Assembly (NCBI RefSeq): GCF_040530035.1
Contig: NZ_JBEWCD010000003.1
Location: forward strand, 248,001-312,000
DNA: 64,000 nt
Direction of reading: 5' to 3'
Source: Roseibium sp. HPY-6
GTDB taxonomy: Bacteria > Pseudomonadota > Alphaproteobacteria > Rhizobiales > Stappiaceae
The translations under genes and the position numbers were made by a program. Every line of letters starts with the position of its first letter. The first letter of the stretch is position 1. Below the pieces are notes generated by a model. It did not search any database, was not told the DNA's origin, and was given only the letters and a program-made list of their open reading frames with translations. Shown one piece after another: positions 27,601 to 36,955 of this stretch.

Positions 27601-28179
27601 TCAGATGTATCGCAACAAGATGAATCCGCCGACCAGCAACACCACAAATAGGGTGAACATGAGACCAAGGCGCTTTTCGATGAACTCCTTGATCGGCGGA
27701 CCGAAAAAGTAGAGCAGGCCGGCCACAATGAAGAAGCGAATTCCTCTTGAGACAACACTCGCGACGATAAAGATCGGCAGGCTCAGACCCGCAACCCCGG
27801 ATGCGATGGTTATGACCTTGTAGGGAAAGGGCGTCAGACCTGCGATGAAAACGAACCACCATCCCCAGTGGTTGAAGACGGCGCTGAATTCGTCGAATTT
27901 GTCCATCTTTCCGTAGAATGAGAGAATTGGCTGGGCGACCTGTTCAAACAGGAACATGCCGATCAGATAGCCCAGGACACCGCCCGCGACGGAGGTCAGC
28001 GTGCACAGCAGAGCGTACCACCAGGCTTTTTCCCGCCTGGCGATCACCATCGGAATCAGCAGGATATCCGGCGGGATCGGAAAGAAGGAACTTTCAACAA
28101 ACGAAACGGACCCGAGCGCGGCAGGGGCGCGGGGTCCGGCGGCAAGGGACAAGGTCCAGTCGTAGAGGCGTCTGATCAT
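27601..28179 (-). CDS. DedA/YqaA family membrane protein
   Basis: A 192-residue integral membrane protein. The DedA hallmarks are FVESSFFPIPPDILLIPM near the N-terminus and FVFIAGLTPFPYKVITIASG later, the latter with the conserved Pro/Arg-region replaced as in the short YqaA branch. DedA proteins are linked to lipid scrambling, cell division and proton-motive-force homeostasis. It is the first gene of a three-gene set with dsbB and the small anchored protein, with an AGGGAG site. Confidence 0.92.
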   Translation of the reverse strand: MIRRLYDWTLSLAAGPRAPAALGSVSFVESSFFPIPPDILLIPMVIARREKAWWYALLCTLTSVAGGVLGYLIGMFLFEQVAQPILSFYGKMDKFDEFSAVFNHWGWWFVFIAGLTPFPYKVITIASGVAGLSLPIFIVASVVSRGIRFFIVAGLLYFFGPPIKEFIEKRLGLMFTLFVVLLVGGFILLRYI

Positions 28180-28575
28180 GGCGTCTCCCTTAGCCGCAGA
28201 GCCTTAAAAAGTCACCAATCGATGTGGAGTTTTCGGGAATTTGATGAACATTAAATCCATCCGGGAAACGGGTTTCCCGGCACACGTAATCTCAAGCTCC
28301 AAAATACATTGGGATTTTCTGCAAACTCTAACAAAAATCATACTTCACGCCCATTCATGTGAAATCAAAATTGACATTAAGAGTATATTTGATTGAAAAT
28401 CCGTCTATTACTTAGGTTTTTGATATGAATATTTTGATTTTTGGCAGAAATCTTAAAACGGCCTCGTACCCGTCACAATAAATCTGATTTGTTACGTCAT
28501 CGACTGTGAAAGATTGGGGCGCCTCAAGGCGGCTGAAACTTCAAGCGACAGCGGTGAACAGGTGGGGGTTTTTCG
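28180..28575. other. AT-rich intergenic region with an inverted repeat
   Basis: This stretch is clearly richer in A and T than its surroundings. It contains the perfect palindromic hairpin CCGGGAAA-CGGG-TTTCCCGG at 28261-28280 and a TTGACA at 28371 without a convincing -10 partner. No open frame with a ribosome site is present. It presumably carries the regulatory signals of the CBM2-domain gene and, on the other side, of the DedA operon. Confidence 0.5.
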
Positions 28576-30108
28576 ATGACAACACAGAATGCGGCTACAA
28601 GCGCAACGCTTGACTACAACGTGAGTGATCAGTGGCAGTCTGGTTTTGTCGGACGAATGAGCGTGACGTTCCCGGATGGAACGGACAATTGGCGCGTGAC
28701 CTTCGACCTGAATGCGGATATCGGCGAGATCTGGAATGCACGCATCGTTTCTCATGTCGGCAACACCTACGTGGTCGAGGGCGTTTCCTACAACAGCTCT
28801 TTGTCAGCCGGCGATGCAGTCAGTTTTGGTTTTGTCGCAGAGGGCACCGACACATCGATTGACCCGTCAAGCATGGCCGTAAGCGATGTCCCGGCCGATC
28901 CGACCCCTGTGGATCCAGCGCCGGACCCTGCTGATCCCGATCCCGTTGATCCTAACCCAGTCGCGCCTCATCCGGCCCACCCAGCACCCGCGTCCGGCGA
29001 CTATGTCGATATCACCACCTTCGGCAACTTTCACGGCACCAGCAGTCATACAGGGCACGACGATCTGCATGGCGGCCGCACCGCCATCACGACTGAAGCG
29101 CTGGTCGCCTATAACGGTCTGCGCGATTTTCTGGGTCTCGAGGACCTCGACATCGTCACCATCGGCCAATGGGCGTTTGACAACGACCTGACCAACAACG
29201 ATCAGGCCTGGGGCCAGGATCTGCAGGGCGTTGGCCTCTACTACGCCATGCAGGGCGCGAAGGTCGGCTGGATCCGGGACGATGCCTTCGACCCCCAGCT
29301 GATTGCCGATATCCAGCGCACCGCCCGGCTTGGCGATCCGGCGGACGTGATGGCCATGGTGGAAGCCAACAGCCATGACGGCTTTGCCGATTATCTGACC
29401 CGGAACGACCTTGTCGACACATTCATCAACACGCTTAAGATGGAGCCGCACTATGGCGGTTGGATGCACGGGCGCGTCCATGGTGACCTCACCTTTCCGG
29501 ACGGACAGGGAGCCAGGGCCCACGACGTCAATCACTTGACCGTTCTCAGCCACGACCAGACCCAGCCCTTCATGAATGACACGTTCGACTGGCCACAATG
29601 GAGCGCGCTGGATGTGCCACATCAGGATGTCATCGACTACTTTCAGTCCATGGTCGTGCTGGGTGACCCGCTTGGTGATGCATTGCCCTCCGGAGCAACG
29701 CCGGACCCGGTCGACCCTGCCCCTGTCGATCCAACGCCGGACCCCGTTGAGCCAGATCCGGTAGACCCTGATCCGGTCGATCCGGACCCAGCCGATCCGG
29801 CCAGCGGGCTCTCAGCAGAGTTCCAGGTCGCCAACGACTGGGGCCACGGGGCAACCCTGAACATCGTTGTGACCAACAACAGCGCAGAGGACGTCACGGA
29901 CTGGGATCTGGAGTTCACGCTTGGATCAGACATCCAGCACATCTGGAACGCAGTCATAGAGGGCCAGTCCGGCGACCGGTTCACGATCGATGACGCAGGC
30001 TGGAACGCCAATATCGGCGCGGGCGAGTCTGTGACGGTGGGTTTCAATACAACGTCGGGCGGCTTCGATGTTGTGCAGCTGAACGACGACGCCCAGTTTC
30101 TGTTTTAA
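28576..30108 (+). CDS. Putative secreted protein with two CBM2-like cellulose-binding domains and unknown core
   Basis: A 510-residue acidic protein. Residues 10-98 and 412-500 each resemble a carbohydrate-binding module of family 2, with the Trp-rich beta sandwich words DNWRVTFDLNADIGEIWNA in the first and DWDLEFTLGSDIQHIWNA in the second. Pro-Asp linkers (about 105-140 and 372-409) join them to a core of about 230 residues (142-368). The core is rich in His, Asp and Trp (HGTSSHTGHDDLHGG, HYGGWMHGRVHGD, HDVNHLTVLSHD) and I do not recognise it. There is no N-terminal signal peptide. The end DDAQFLF, acidic then hydrophobic, recalls type I secretion substrates, so export is inferred only. The gene is monocistronic. 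Confidence 0.75.
   Translation: MTTQNAATSATLDYNVSDQWQSGFVGRMSVTFPDGTDNWRVTFDLNADIGEIWNARIVSHVGNTYVVEGVSYNSSLSAGDAVSFGFVAEGTDTSIDPSSMAVSDVPADPTPVDPAPDPADPDPVDPNPVAPHPAHPAPASGDYVDITTFGNFHGTSSHTGHDDLHGGRTAITTEALVAYNGLRDFLGLEDLDIVTIGQWAFDNDLTNNDQAWGQDLQGVGLYYAMQGAKVGWIRDDAFDPQLIADIQRTARLGDPADVMAMVEANSHDGFADYLTRNDLVDTFINTLKMEPHYGGWMHGRVHGDLTFPDGQGARAHDVNHLTVLSHDQTQPFMNDTFDWPQWSALDVPHQDVIDYFQSMVVLGDPLGDALPSGATPDPVDPAPVDPTPDPVEPDPVDPDPVDPDPADPASGLSAEFQVANDWGHGATLNIVVTNNSAEDVTDWDLEFTLGSDIQHIWNAVIEGQSGDRFTIDDAGWNANIGAGESVTVGFNTTSGGFDVVQLNDDAQFLF
28882..28996 (+). repeat. First Pro-Asp linker repeat
   Basis: Imperfect coding repeat for the units DP, VDP and ADP between the first CBM2-like domain and the core. 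It is low-complexity coding sequence in frame, not a CRISPR or VNTR-type noncoding repeat. Confidence 0.8.
29686..29805 (+). repeat. Second Pro-Asp linker repeat
   Basis: Second copy of the Pro-Asp-Val linker (units like DPVDPDP) between the core and the C-terminal CBM2-like domain. The DNA units GATCCGGT(C/A)GA recur, so length variation between strains by slippage is plausible. Confidence 0.8.
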
Positions 30109-30139
30109 ACGGAAAGGGGCACCGGGCAGACGAGTGCGG

Positions 30140-30168
30140 ACCGTCTCCCCCTCACAGGCACAGACGGT
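30140..30168. repeat. 7-bp hairpin between convergent genes
   Basis: ACCGTCT and AGACGGT flank a 15-base loop between the CBM2 gene and sdaA. No T-run follows; a weak transcript-end hairpin for either side. Confidence 0.3.
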
Positions 30169-30174
30169 TCCCGC

Positions 30175-31590
30175 TCAGCATTCCGGCAGATTGACCGCAA
30201 GTCCGCCGAGCGATGTTTCCTTGTATTTGTCGCGCATGTCCTGCCCGGTCTGGCGCATCGTTTCGATGCAGTTGTCGAGCGGCATGAAGTGCGCGCCGTC
30301 ACCATGCAGTGCAAGCGAAGCTGCAGTCACCGCCTTGATCGCGCCCATGCCGTTGCGTTCGATGCACGGCACCTGAACCAGACCCCTGACCGGATCACAG
30401 GTCATGCCGAGATGATGTTCCAGGGCAATCTCGGCAGCGTTTTCAATCTGCTCGTTGCTTCCTCCAAGGGCTGCACACAGCCCTGCGGCAGCCATGGCAG
30501 AGGCGGACCCGACTTCCGCCTGGCAACCGCATTCGGCACCGGAAATCGACGCGTTGTGCTTGATGAGACCGCCGATCGCCGCCGCGGTCAGAAGAAAATC
30601 GCCGATGCCTTTGGAGGACGTATCGATGCAATGGTCCCGATAGTAGCGGATGACGGCCGGAACGACCCCTGCCGCCCCATTGGTCGGCGATGTCACCACT
30701 TGACCCCCGGCGGCATTTTCTTCGTTCACCGCCATGGCGTAGACGGACAGCCAATCGTTGATGGCATGAGGCTGCTGGCTGTTTGAGCCGGTTTGATCGA
30801 TAAGACGCTGGTGAATGGCCCGCGCCCGGCGCTTTACGCTGAGACCTCCCGGCAGAATGCCGTCCTGCGACAAGCCCCTTGAAATACAGGTGTCCATGAC
30901 CGACCAGACAGCGTCGAGACCCTGGTTCAAGGCCTCATGCCCCAGTACCGATTCCTCGTTGGCCCGCTTCATCTCGGCAATGGTCAGGCCGGACGCCCTG
31001 CCCATCTGCAGCATTTCAGCAGCAGATCCGAACGGATAGGGATAACCGATAGCCTCCTTCTCAACATGAAGATCCGCATCGGGAGCTTTCTCGTCCGCTA
31101 CCAGCTCCGCTTCCGTGACAACGAACCCGCCTCCGATGGAGTAATAAGTCTCGCTCAGCAGCAGATCGCCTTGACCATCGTAGGCAAAGAGCTTCATGCC
31201 ATTGGCGTGAAGCGGAAGAGCGGGGCCATAGTCGAAGACGAGATCACAATCCGGGTCAAACCGGACATTCCCGCATCCGGCCGTTTCAAGCCGGCAACAG
31301 GATTTCAATTCCGTCAGCTTCTGTTCAGCCAGGTCCGCGTCCACATTGTCGGGACGAAATCCCAGGAGCCCGAGCATCACCGCCCGGTCGGTCGCATGGC
31401 CTTTGCCCGTAAAGGCAAGCGATCCATGCAGAGAAACGCTGATATGGTCGACAGACCCAGGGTCGAATGCACCTTGTTCACCGGATGACAATCGCTCCAG
31501 AAAGCTCACCGACGCGGTCATCGGCCCCATCGTATGCGATGACGATGGGCCGATGCCGATCTTGAAGATATCGAAGACGCTGAGAAACAT
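30175..31590 (-). CDS. sdaA: L-serine ammonia-lyase
   Basis: A 471-residue single-chain, iron-sulfur L-serine dehydratase that makes pyruvate and ammonia from serine. The N-terminal beta domain opens MFLSVFDIFKIGIGPSSSHTMGPM. The catalytic part has SPTNGAAGVVPAV and the cluster-ligand Cys in AECGCQAEVG and MTCDPVRGLVQVPCIERNG. The start chosen is the ATG of MFLSV; upstream in-frame sequence overlaps gcvP and has no homology. It follows gcvP by 47 bases. The set therefore turns two glycines into serine and then pyruvate. Confidence 0.96.
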   Translation of the reverse strand: MFLSVFDIFKIGIGPSSSHTMGPMTASVSFLERLSSGEQGAFDPGSVDHISVSLHGSLAFTGKGHATDRAVMLGLLGFRPDNVDADLAEQKLTELKSCCRLETAGCGNVRFDPDCDLVFDYGPALPLHANGMKLFAYDGQGDLLLSETYYSIGGGFVVTEAELVADEKAPDADLHVEKEAIGYPYPFGSAAEMLQMGRASGLTIAEMKRANEESVLGHEALNQGLDAVWSVMDTCISRGLSQDGILPGGLSVKRRARAIHQRLIDQTGSNSQQPHAINDWLSVYAMAVNEENAAGGQVVTSPTNGAAGVVPAVIRYYRDHCIDTSSKGIGDFLLTAAAIGGLIKHNASISGAECGCQAEVGSASAMAAAGLCAALGGSNEQIENAAEIALEHHLGMTCDPVRGLVQVPCIERNGMGAIKAVTAASLALHGDGAHFMPLDNCIETMRQTGQDMRDKYKETSLGGLAVNLPEC

Positions 31591-31637
31591 ACCCGTTGAC
31601 CTCTGAGCGCGCGGCGCCCGAGCGCCGCGCGTGGGTG

Positions 31638-34493
31638 TTACTCCGCAGCTTCTGCGTAGTCGGACATTGGCGGGCAGGTGCACACAAGGTTCCGGTCGCC
31701 ATAGGCATTGTCGACGCGGTTGACGGGCGCCCAGTATTTGTCGACATCCAGCGACCCTGCCGGATAACACGCCTGTTCGCGCGTGTAAGGCCGGTTCCAC
31801 TCACCAACGAGATCCGCCACCGTGTGCGGCGCGTTTTTCAGCGGGTTGTTTTCCGGGTCGATCCTGCCGTCGATAATGTCCTGTGCTTCGGCCCTGATGG
31901 AAAGCATTGCCTCACAGAACCGGTCGAGCTCGGCCTTGGGTTCGGATTCGGTCGGCTCCACCATCAGGGTCCCGGCGACAGGCCAGGACATGGTCGGCGC
32001 ATGAAATCCGCTGTCCATCAGGCGCTTGGCGACATCTTCCACCGTGACACCTGCACTTTCGGCCAACGGGCGCGTATCGAGAATGCACTCATGGGCAACG
32101 CGTCCGGTTTCGGACGTGTAGAGGATCTCGTAGGCATCCTTCAGCCGAGCTGCAATATAGTTGGCGTTCAGAATCGCGACCTTGGTCGCCTGCGTCAGCC
32201 CTGGACCACCCATGAGCAGCACATAAGCCCAGCTCACGGGCAGGATGGAAGGTGAACCGAAAGGCGCGGCGGAAACCGGACCGACGGCGGTGCCGTATTC
32301 CGGATGACCGGGCAGGTAAGGCTCCAGATGCGCCTTGACGCCGATCGGCCCCATGCCGGGACCACCACCGCCATGCGGGATGCAGAAGGTCTTGTGCAAA
32401 TTCAGGTGGCTGACGTCGCCCCCAATAGCTCCCGGCTGCGATAGGCCCACCATCGCGTTCATGTTCGCACCGTCGATATAGACCTGTCCGCCATGATCAT
32501 GGGTGATCTGGCAGACTTCCTGGACCGTTTCCTCAAAGACGCCATGCGTCGACGGATAAGTGATCATGCAGGCGGCAAGATTGGCAGAATGCTGCTCGGC
32601 TTTTTCCCGGAAATCGACAAGGTCGATATCACCTTTCTCGTCCGACTTCACCGGCACCACCTTGTAGCCGACCATCTGCGCAGAGGCCGGGTTGGTGCCG
32701 TGTGCAGACGTCGGGATAAGACAGATGTCCCGATGCCCTTCGCCGCGCGCCACGTGGTAATTGCGGATCGTCAGAAGACCCGCATATTCGCCCTGCGCAC
32801 CGGAATTGGGCTGCTGGCTGATCGCTTCATAGCCCGTGATCTGGCAGAGCTTGTCATTCAGATCAGAGATCATCTCGTGGTAGCCGGCGGCCTGATCTTC
32901 AGGAACAAACGGATGCAGATTGGAGAACTCCGGCCAAGTCACCGGAATCATCTCGATGGTCGCGTTGAGCTTCATCGTGCAAGAGCCGAGCGGGATCATG
33001 GCTCTGTCCAGAGCAAGGTCACGGTCTGCCAATCGGCGCATGTAACGCGTCATTTCGGCTTCCGCACGGTTCATGTGGAAGATCGGATGCGTCAGGTAGT
33101 CGCTTTCCCTGAGGGCGTGTTCCGGCAGGCGATAATCCCGGTTGAGGTCACTGTCATCGACCATGTCGCCGCCGAACGCACGCCAGACCGCTTCGATGGT
33201 TTCCGGCCGCGTCTGTTCGTCGAGCGAGATACCGACACGGGTCTCGCTAACCTTGCGCAAGTTGATACCGTTTGCGACCGCCGCGTTCATGACGACACCC
33301 TGCAGGGCACCGACATCGACGGTGATCGTGTCGAAGAAGACATCGGGCTCGACCTTGAAGCCGAGTTTTTCAAGACCAGTCGCCAGACGTGATGTCTTCC
33401 GGTGAACCGACTGGGCTATCGCCTTGATGCCGTCCGGGCCGTGATAGACCGCGTACATCGATGCGATCACGGCAAGCAGCGCCTGCGCCGTACATACGTT
33501 CGAATTGGCCTTTTCGCGGCGGATATGCTGTTCGCGCGTCTGAAGCGACAGGCGATAGGCTTTCTTGCCACGGCTGTCGATCGAGACCCCGATGATCCTG
33601 CCCGGCATGCTGCGCTTGAACGCATCCTTGCAGGACATGTAGGCGGCATGCGGTCCGCCATATCCCATTGGCACGCCGAAACGCTGCGTTGAGCCGACGG
33701 CAATGTCTGCACCCATTTCGCCGGGGGATTTCAGCAGCGCCAAGGCCAGGGGATCCGCCGCGACGATGGCAAGAGCCTTGTTTTCATGCAGCTTGCCGAT
33801 GATGCCGGTGAAGTCGCGTACATGGCCATATGTGCCCGGATACTGGAAAATCGCACCGAAAACGCCGGCTGGGTCGAGATCGTCCGGGTTGCCCACCACG
33901 ACTTCGATCCCGAGCGGCTCGGCTCGGGTCTGAATAACGGCGATATTCTGCGGATGACAGTTTTCGTCGACAAAGAAGACATTCGCCTTGGACTTCGCGG
34001 ACCGCTTCGCCATCGTCATGGCTTCAGCAGCCGCGGTGGATTCATCCAGCAGCGACGCGTTTGCGATGTCGAGGCCGGTCAGATCGGACACCATGGTCTG
34101 GAAATTAAGCAGGGCTTCCAGGCGGCCTTGCGAGATTTCAGGCTGATAGGGCGTGTAGGCCGTATACCAGGCCGGATTTTCTAGGATGTTGCGCAGGATC
34201 GGGGCCGGAGTCGTCGTGCCGTGGTAGCCCTGTCCGATCAGCGACGTCAGCACCTGGTTCTTGGAGGCGACTTCCTTCATGTGAAACAGCGCGTCGCGCT
34301 CTGAAAGCCCGGGCCCACCCCAGTCGAGCGCTTCTTTCTGGCGGATCGCGGGAGGAACGGTCGCGTCGATGAGGTCGTCGAGACTGTCAAATCCGATCAG
34401 GCTCAGCATCTCTTCCATTTCGGAAGGAGACGGGCCGATGTGACGGCGGTTTGCGAAGTCGTAAGCCTGGTATGTGGTGAGTTCAAAAGCCAT
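31638..34493 (-). CDS. gcvP: Glycine dehydrogenase (decarboxylating), P protein
   Basis: A 951-residue PLP enzyme of the glycine cleavage system. It decarboxylates glycine and passes the aminomethyl group to the lipoyl arm of GcvH. It is the fused single-chain form: the N-terminal half starts with [14 protein letters not shown], and the C-terminal half has the PLP Lys701 in [18 protein letters not shown]. Full family length, no frameshift. An AGGGAA site precedes the ATG, and gcvH ends 12 bases upstream. Confidence 0.98.
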   Translation of the reverse strand: MAFELTTYQAYDFANRRHIGPSPSEMEEMLSLIGFDSLDDLIDATVPPAIRQKEALDWGGPGLSERDALFHMKEVASKNQVLTSLIGQGYHGTTTPAPILRNILENPAWYTAYTPYQPEISQGRLEALLNFQTMVSDLTGLDIANASLLDESTAAAEAMTMAKRSAKSKANVFFVDENCHPQNIAVIQTRAEPLGIEVVVGNPDDLDPAGVFGAIFQYPGTYGHVRDFTGIIGKLHENKALAIVAADPLALALLKSPGEMGADIAVGSTQRFGVPMGYGGPHAAYMSCKDAFKRSMPGRIIGVSIDSRGKKAYRLSLQTREQHIRREKANSNVCTAQALLAVIASMYAVYHGPDGIKAIAQSVHRKTSRLATGLEKLGFKVEPDVFFDTITVDVGALQGVVMNAAVANGINLRKVSETRVGISLDEQTRPETIEAVWRAFGGDMVDDSDLNRDYRLPEHALRESDYLTHPIFHMNRAEAEMTRYMRRLADRDLALDRAMIPLGSCTMKLNATIEMIPVTWPEFSNLHPFVPEDQAAGYHEMISDLNDKLCQITGYEAISQQPNSGAQGEYAGLLTIRNYHVARGEGHRDICLIPTSAHGTNPASAQMVGYKVVPVKSDEKGDIDLVDFREKAEQHSANLAACMITYPSTHGVFEETVQEVCQITHDHGGQVYIDGANMNAMVGLSQPGAIGGDVSHLNLHKTFCIPHGGGGPGMGPIGVKAHLEPYLPGHPEYGTAVGPVSAAPFGSPSILPVSWAYVLLMGGPGLTQATKVAILNANYIAARLKDAYEILYTSETGRVAHECILDTRPLAESAGVTVEDVAKRLMDSGFHAPTMSWPVAGTLMVEPTESEPKAELDRFCEAMLSIRAEAQDIIDGRIDPENNPLKNAPHTVADLVGEWNRPYTREQACYPAGSLDVDKYWAPVNRVDNAYGDRNLVCTCPPMSDYAEAAE

Positions 34494-34505
34494 CTGCTGA
34501 GTTCC

Positions 34506-34871
34506 CTAGGCGATAAAGGCCTTGTAGGCATCAAGATCCATCAGTTCGTTCAACTGCTCTGCGTTCGACAGCTTGATCTTGTAAAGCCAGCCGTCGCCTT
34601 CTGGATGTTCACTCAAGGTTGCCGGGCTGTCTGAGAGTGATCCGTTCACCTCAACGATCGCACCGTCTACCGGAGCATAGATTTCGGACGCAGCCTTGAC
34701 GGATTCAACCACGCCAATTTCATCCGATTTCTCAAAACTTTCACCGGTTTCCTTCTGTTCCACGTAGACAATCTCACCGAGTTGCTCAGCAGCATGGGCC
34801 GTGATCCCCAGGGTCGCCGTGTCGCCTTCGACCTTGATCCATTCGTGGTCTTCGGAAAAATAAGTGCTCAT
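34506..34871 (-). CDS. gcvH: Glycine cleavage system H protein
   Basis: A 121-residue lipoyl carrier. The lipoylated residue is Lys59 in VVESVKAASEIYAPVDG; the N-terminal HEWIKVEGDTATLGITAHA is the family opening. Carries the aminomethyl intermediate between GcvP and GcvT. GGGAG precedes the ATG; it is 15 bases from gcvT. Confidence 0.98.
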   Translation of the reverse strand: MSTYFSEDHEWIKVEGDTATLGITAHAAEQLGEIVYVEQKETGESFEKSDEIGVVESVKAASEIYAPVDGAIVEVNGSLSDSPATLSEHPEGDGWLYKIKLSNAEQLNELMDLDAYKAFIA

Positions 34872-34886
34872 GTCGGTCTCTCCCGA

Positions 34887-35984
34887 TTAACGCTTGTAAT
34901 TCTGCTGCACGAACGGCAGCCGCACGATCTCGGCTGGTTGTGCCTTGCCCCTGATCATCAGATTGACTTTTGTGCCCGGTTCGGCGGATGCCGCACTCAC
35001 ATAGCCCATGGCAACAGGCCCACCTGCGGTTGGTCCGAATCCACCGGAGGTCACGACACCGATGCTCTGTCCACCTTCGCTTTGTACCTCGACACCGTGG
35101 CGCGCGGGTGCGCGTCCATCAGGCTTGAGACCGACCAGCTTGCGTGACGGTCCCTCGGCGACTTCGCGCAGAATGCGATCGGCACCGGGAAACCCGCCTT
35201 CTTCGCGCCGCCGTTTCTGGATTGCCCAGATAAGCGATGCCTCGATCGGGGAGGTATCGTTATCGATGTCGTTTCCGTAAAGACACAAACCGGCTTCCAG
35301 CCTCAGGGAATCGCGCGCACCGAGACCTGCGGGTTCGCAGTCTTCATTTGCCAGAAAGGAACGCGCAATTTCGACTGCCTTGTCCTCGGGAATGGAAATC
35401 TCGTAGCCGTCTTCACCGGTATAACCGAGACGGGACACCCGACAGGTGACGCCGTTTATCTCGGCCACCGTCGTTTCCATGAATTTGAGATCGCGCGCTG
35501 CCGGACACAAAGCCCCCACAACGTCTTCCGCCTTGGGACCCTGCACGGCAACAAGGGCGCGATCGAAGATCTCGATCACTTCGACGCCGTCAAGATGACG
35601 TGCCATGTGCGGGATGTCCTGATGCCGCATCGACGCATTCACCACGACGAAAAAATGGTCGCCCGCATTGGAGACGATCAGGTCATCCATGATGCCGCCG
35701 GCCTCGTTGGTGAAAAAGCCGTAGCGCGCCTTGCCTTCTTTCAGTGTCGAGAAGGCTTGCGGGCACAAGGCCTCCAGCTTTTCGCCAACGTTCTCGCCCT
35801 TGAGGATCACCTGCCCCATATGGCTGACGTCGAAGAGCGCCGCTTTTTCACGGCATTGCTTATGTTCACCCATGATGCCGAGGGGATATTGAACCGGCAT
35901 TTCCCAGCCGGCGAAATCAACCATCTTCCCGCCGAGTTCAACATGGAGATCATAAAGGGGCGTTCGTTTGGGCGCGTCAGCCAA
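34887..35984 (-). CDS. gcvT: Glycine cleavage system aminomethyltransferase, T protein
   Basis: A folate-dependent aminomethyltransferase of 365 residues when started at TTG (LADAPKRTPLYDLHVELG); this TTG has AGGGAAGGA eight bases upstream and gives the normal family N-terminus. An in-frame ATG 57 bases earlier would add 19 unrelated residues and has no ribosome site. The signatures FDVSHMGQ, RLGYTGEDGYEI and the C-terminal GPTAGGPVAMGYV are present. The enzyme releases ammonia and forms 5,10-methylene-THF. First gene of gcvT-gcvH-gcvP-sdaA, divergent from an XRE-cupin regulator. Confidence 0.95.
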   Translation of the reverse strand: MADAPKRTPLYDLHVELGGKMVDFAGWEMPVQYPLGIMGEHKQCREKAALFDVSHMGQVILKGENVGEKLEALCPQAFSTLKEGKARYGFFTNEAGGIMDDLIVSNAGDHFFVVVNASMRHQDIPHMARHLDGVEVIEIFDRALVAVQGPKAEDVVGALCPAARDLKFMETTVAEINGVTCRVSRLGYTGEDGYEISIPEDKAVEIARSFLANEDCEPAGLGARDSLRLEAGLCLYGNDIDNDTSPIEASLIWAIQKRRREEGGFPGADRILREVAEGPSRKLVGLKPDGRAPARHGVEVQSEGGQSIGVVTSGGFGPTAGGPVAMGYVSAASAEPGTKVNLMIRGKAQPAEIVRLPFVQQNYKR

Positions 35985-36155
35985 TTTACCGGTCCTTCCC
36001 TGTCCAGTTGGAGCGACACCTTCCGATCTAAGTGCCGGCATGTTCGCCGGCAGGAACTGGGATCAGACTGGGCTCCGTGACATCCGGTTCATGGGAAAGA
36101 GTAACACCGTCTTTCTCTGCCGGAAACGCCACAACGCTCCCCTTTTTCATCATTT

Positions 36156-36171
36156 GTTTCTTATAGGAAAC
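36156..36171. promoter_or_regulatory. Candidate operator between gcvT and the XRE-cupin regulator
   Basis: GTTTC-TTATAG-GAAAC is an inverted repeat with a TATA centre, and a related half-copy (TTTTCTATAATT) follows directly on the right. It sits in the divergent promoter region, a natural site for the adjacent helix-turn-helix protein. Assignment is by position and symmetry only. Confidence 0.4.
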
Positions 36172-36265
36172 TTTTCTATAATTGGCAACGAATGTTTTCG
36201 TGAGAAGAGTTTGACGATTTTTGGAGATTATGCGAGGACTCTTGGAAACAGTGGAAAGGCTGCAC

Positions 36266-36868
36266 ATGGATCCCGTTTCCCAGGCTCCTGAGGACGACAT
36301 CGCCGAGGCCAACGATCCCGATCACCTGGGAAAGATGATCCGTGAAGCGCGCCTCAAAAAAGGCTGGACGCTGGAAGAAGCCGGCAAAGCCGCAGGCATT
36401 GGCCGCTCGACCCTGTCAAAAATTGAAAACAGCCAGACACGTCCGAGCTTCGACATCGTGCGCCGCCTGACCAAGGCACTGGAACTGAAAACGCCGCAGC
36501 TCTTTGTGCAGTCGGGACCGAGTGATATTTCCGGTCGACGCGACGTGACCCTTGCCGGTCAGGGCGAACCTCAGGAAACCCCTACCTATTCACACGAACT
36601 CCTGTGCACCGAGCTGACCAGCAAGCGCATGTTTCCCTATGTCAGCACCATCAAGGCGCGGGACGTTTCTGAATTCGATTCCTGGATCCGGCACCGGGGG
36701 GAGGAGTTCATGTATGTGATCAGCGGTGAACTGACCTTTCTGACCGAACACTACAAGCCACTGCCGATGAAAGCCGGTGACAGCGTCTATTACGACAGCG
36801 GTATGGGGCACGGCTGCATCTCCACCAGCGAGGAAGATGCCAAGGTGCTTTGGGTGTCCCTGGATTAG
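36266..36868 (+). CDS. XRE family transcriptional regulator with C-terminal cupin sensor
   Basis: A 200-residue regulator. A helix-turn-helix of the Cro/C1 type covers about residues 22-77 (LGKMIREARLKKGWTLEEAG, then GIGRSTLSKIENSQTRPS). A cupin fold fills the C-terminal half (EFMYVISGELTFLTE, MKAGDSVYYDSGMGHGC). Cupin-XRE proteins sense a small ligand and often control the neighbouring amino acid genes. The Met with GAAAGG upstream is preferred; an ATG 12 codons earlier is possible. Divergent from the glycine cleavage operon, so control of glycine or serine catabolism is inferred. Confidence 0.92.
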   Translation: MDPVSQAPEDDIAEANDPDHLGKMIREARLKKGWTLEEAGKAAGIGRSTLSKIENSQTRPSFDIVRRLTKALELKTPQLFVQSGPSDISGRRDVTLAGQGEPQETPTYSHELLCTELTSKRMFPYVSTIKARDVSEFDSWIRHRGEEFMYVISGELTFLTEHYKPLPMKAGDSVYYDSGMGHGCISTSEEDAKVLWVSLD

Positions 36869-36955
36869 GTTTCCGGCAACGGCCGCTGCGGCACTTAAAT
36901 GAGGGCGCTCCCCGGTTTTGGGGTCCGGAGCCGGCAGGGCGAAGAACCAGGCGCG

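Noticed and set aside
28371..28400. Sigma-70 promoter (TTGACA) before the CBM2 gene
   Set aside because: At 16-18 bases spacing there is no acceptable -10 box; not listed as a promoter.
28882..29805. Repeats in the CBM2 gene considered as a CRISPR-like or minisatellite array
   Set aside because: They are in-frame Pro-Asp linker codons, irregular in length and without unique spacers.
35985..36230. Glycine riboswitch ahead of gcvT
   Set aside because: I looked for the conserved glycine aptamer cores in the minus-strand leader and did not see them; a covariance search would be decisive.
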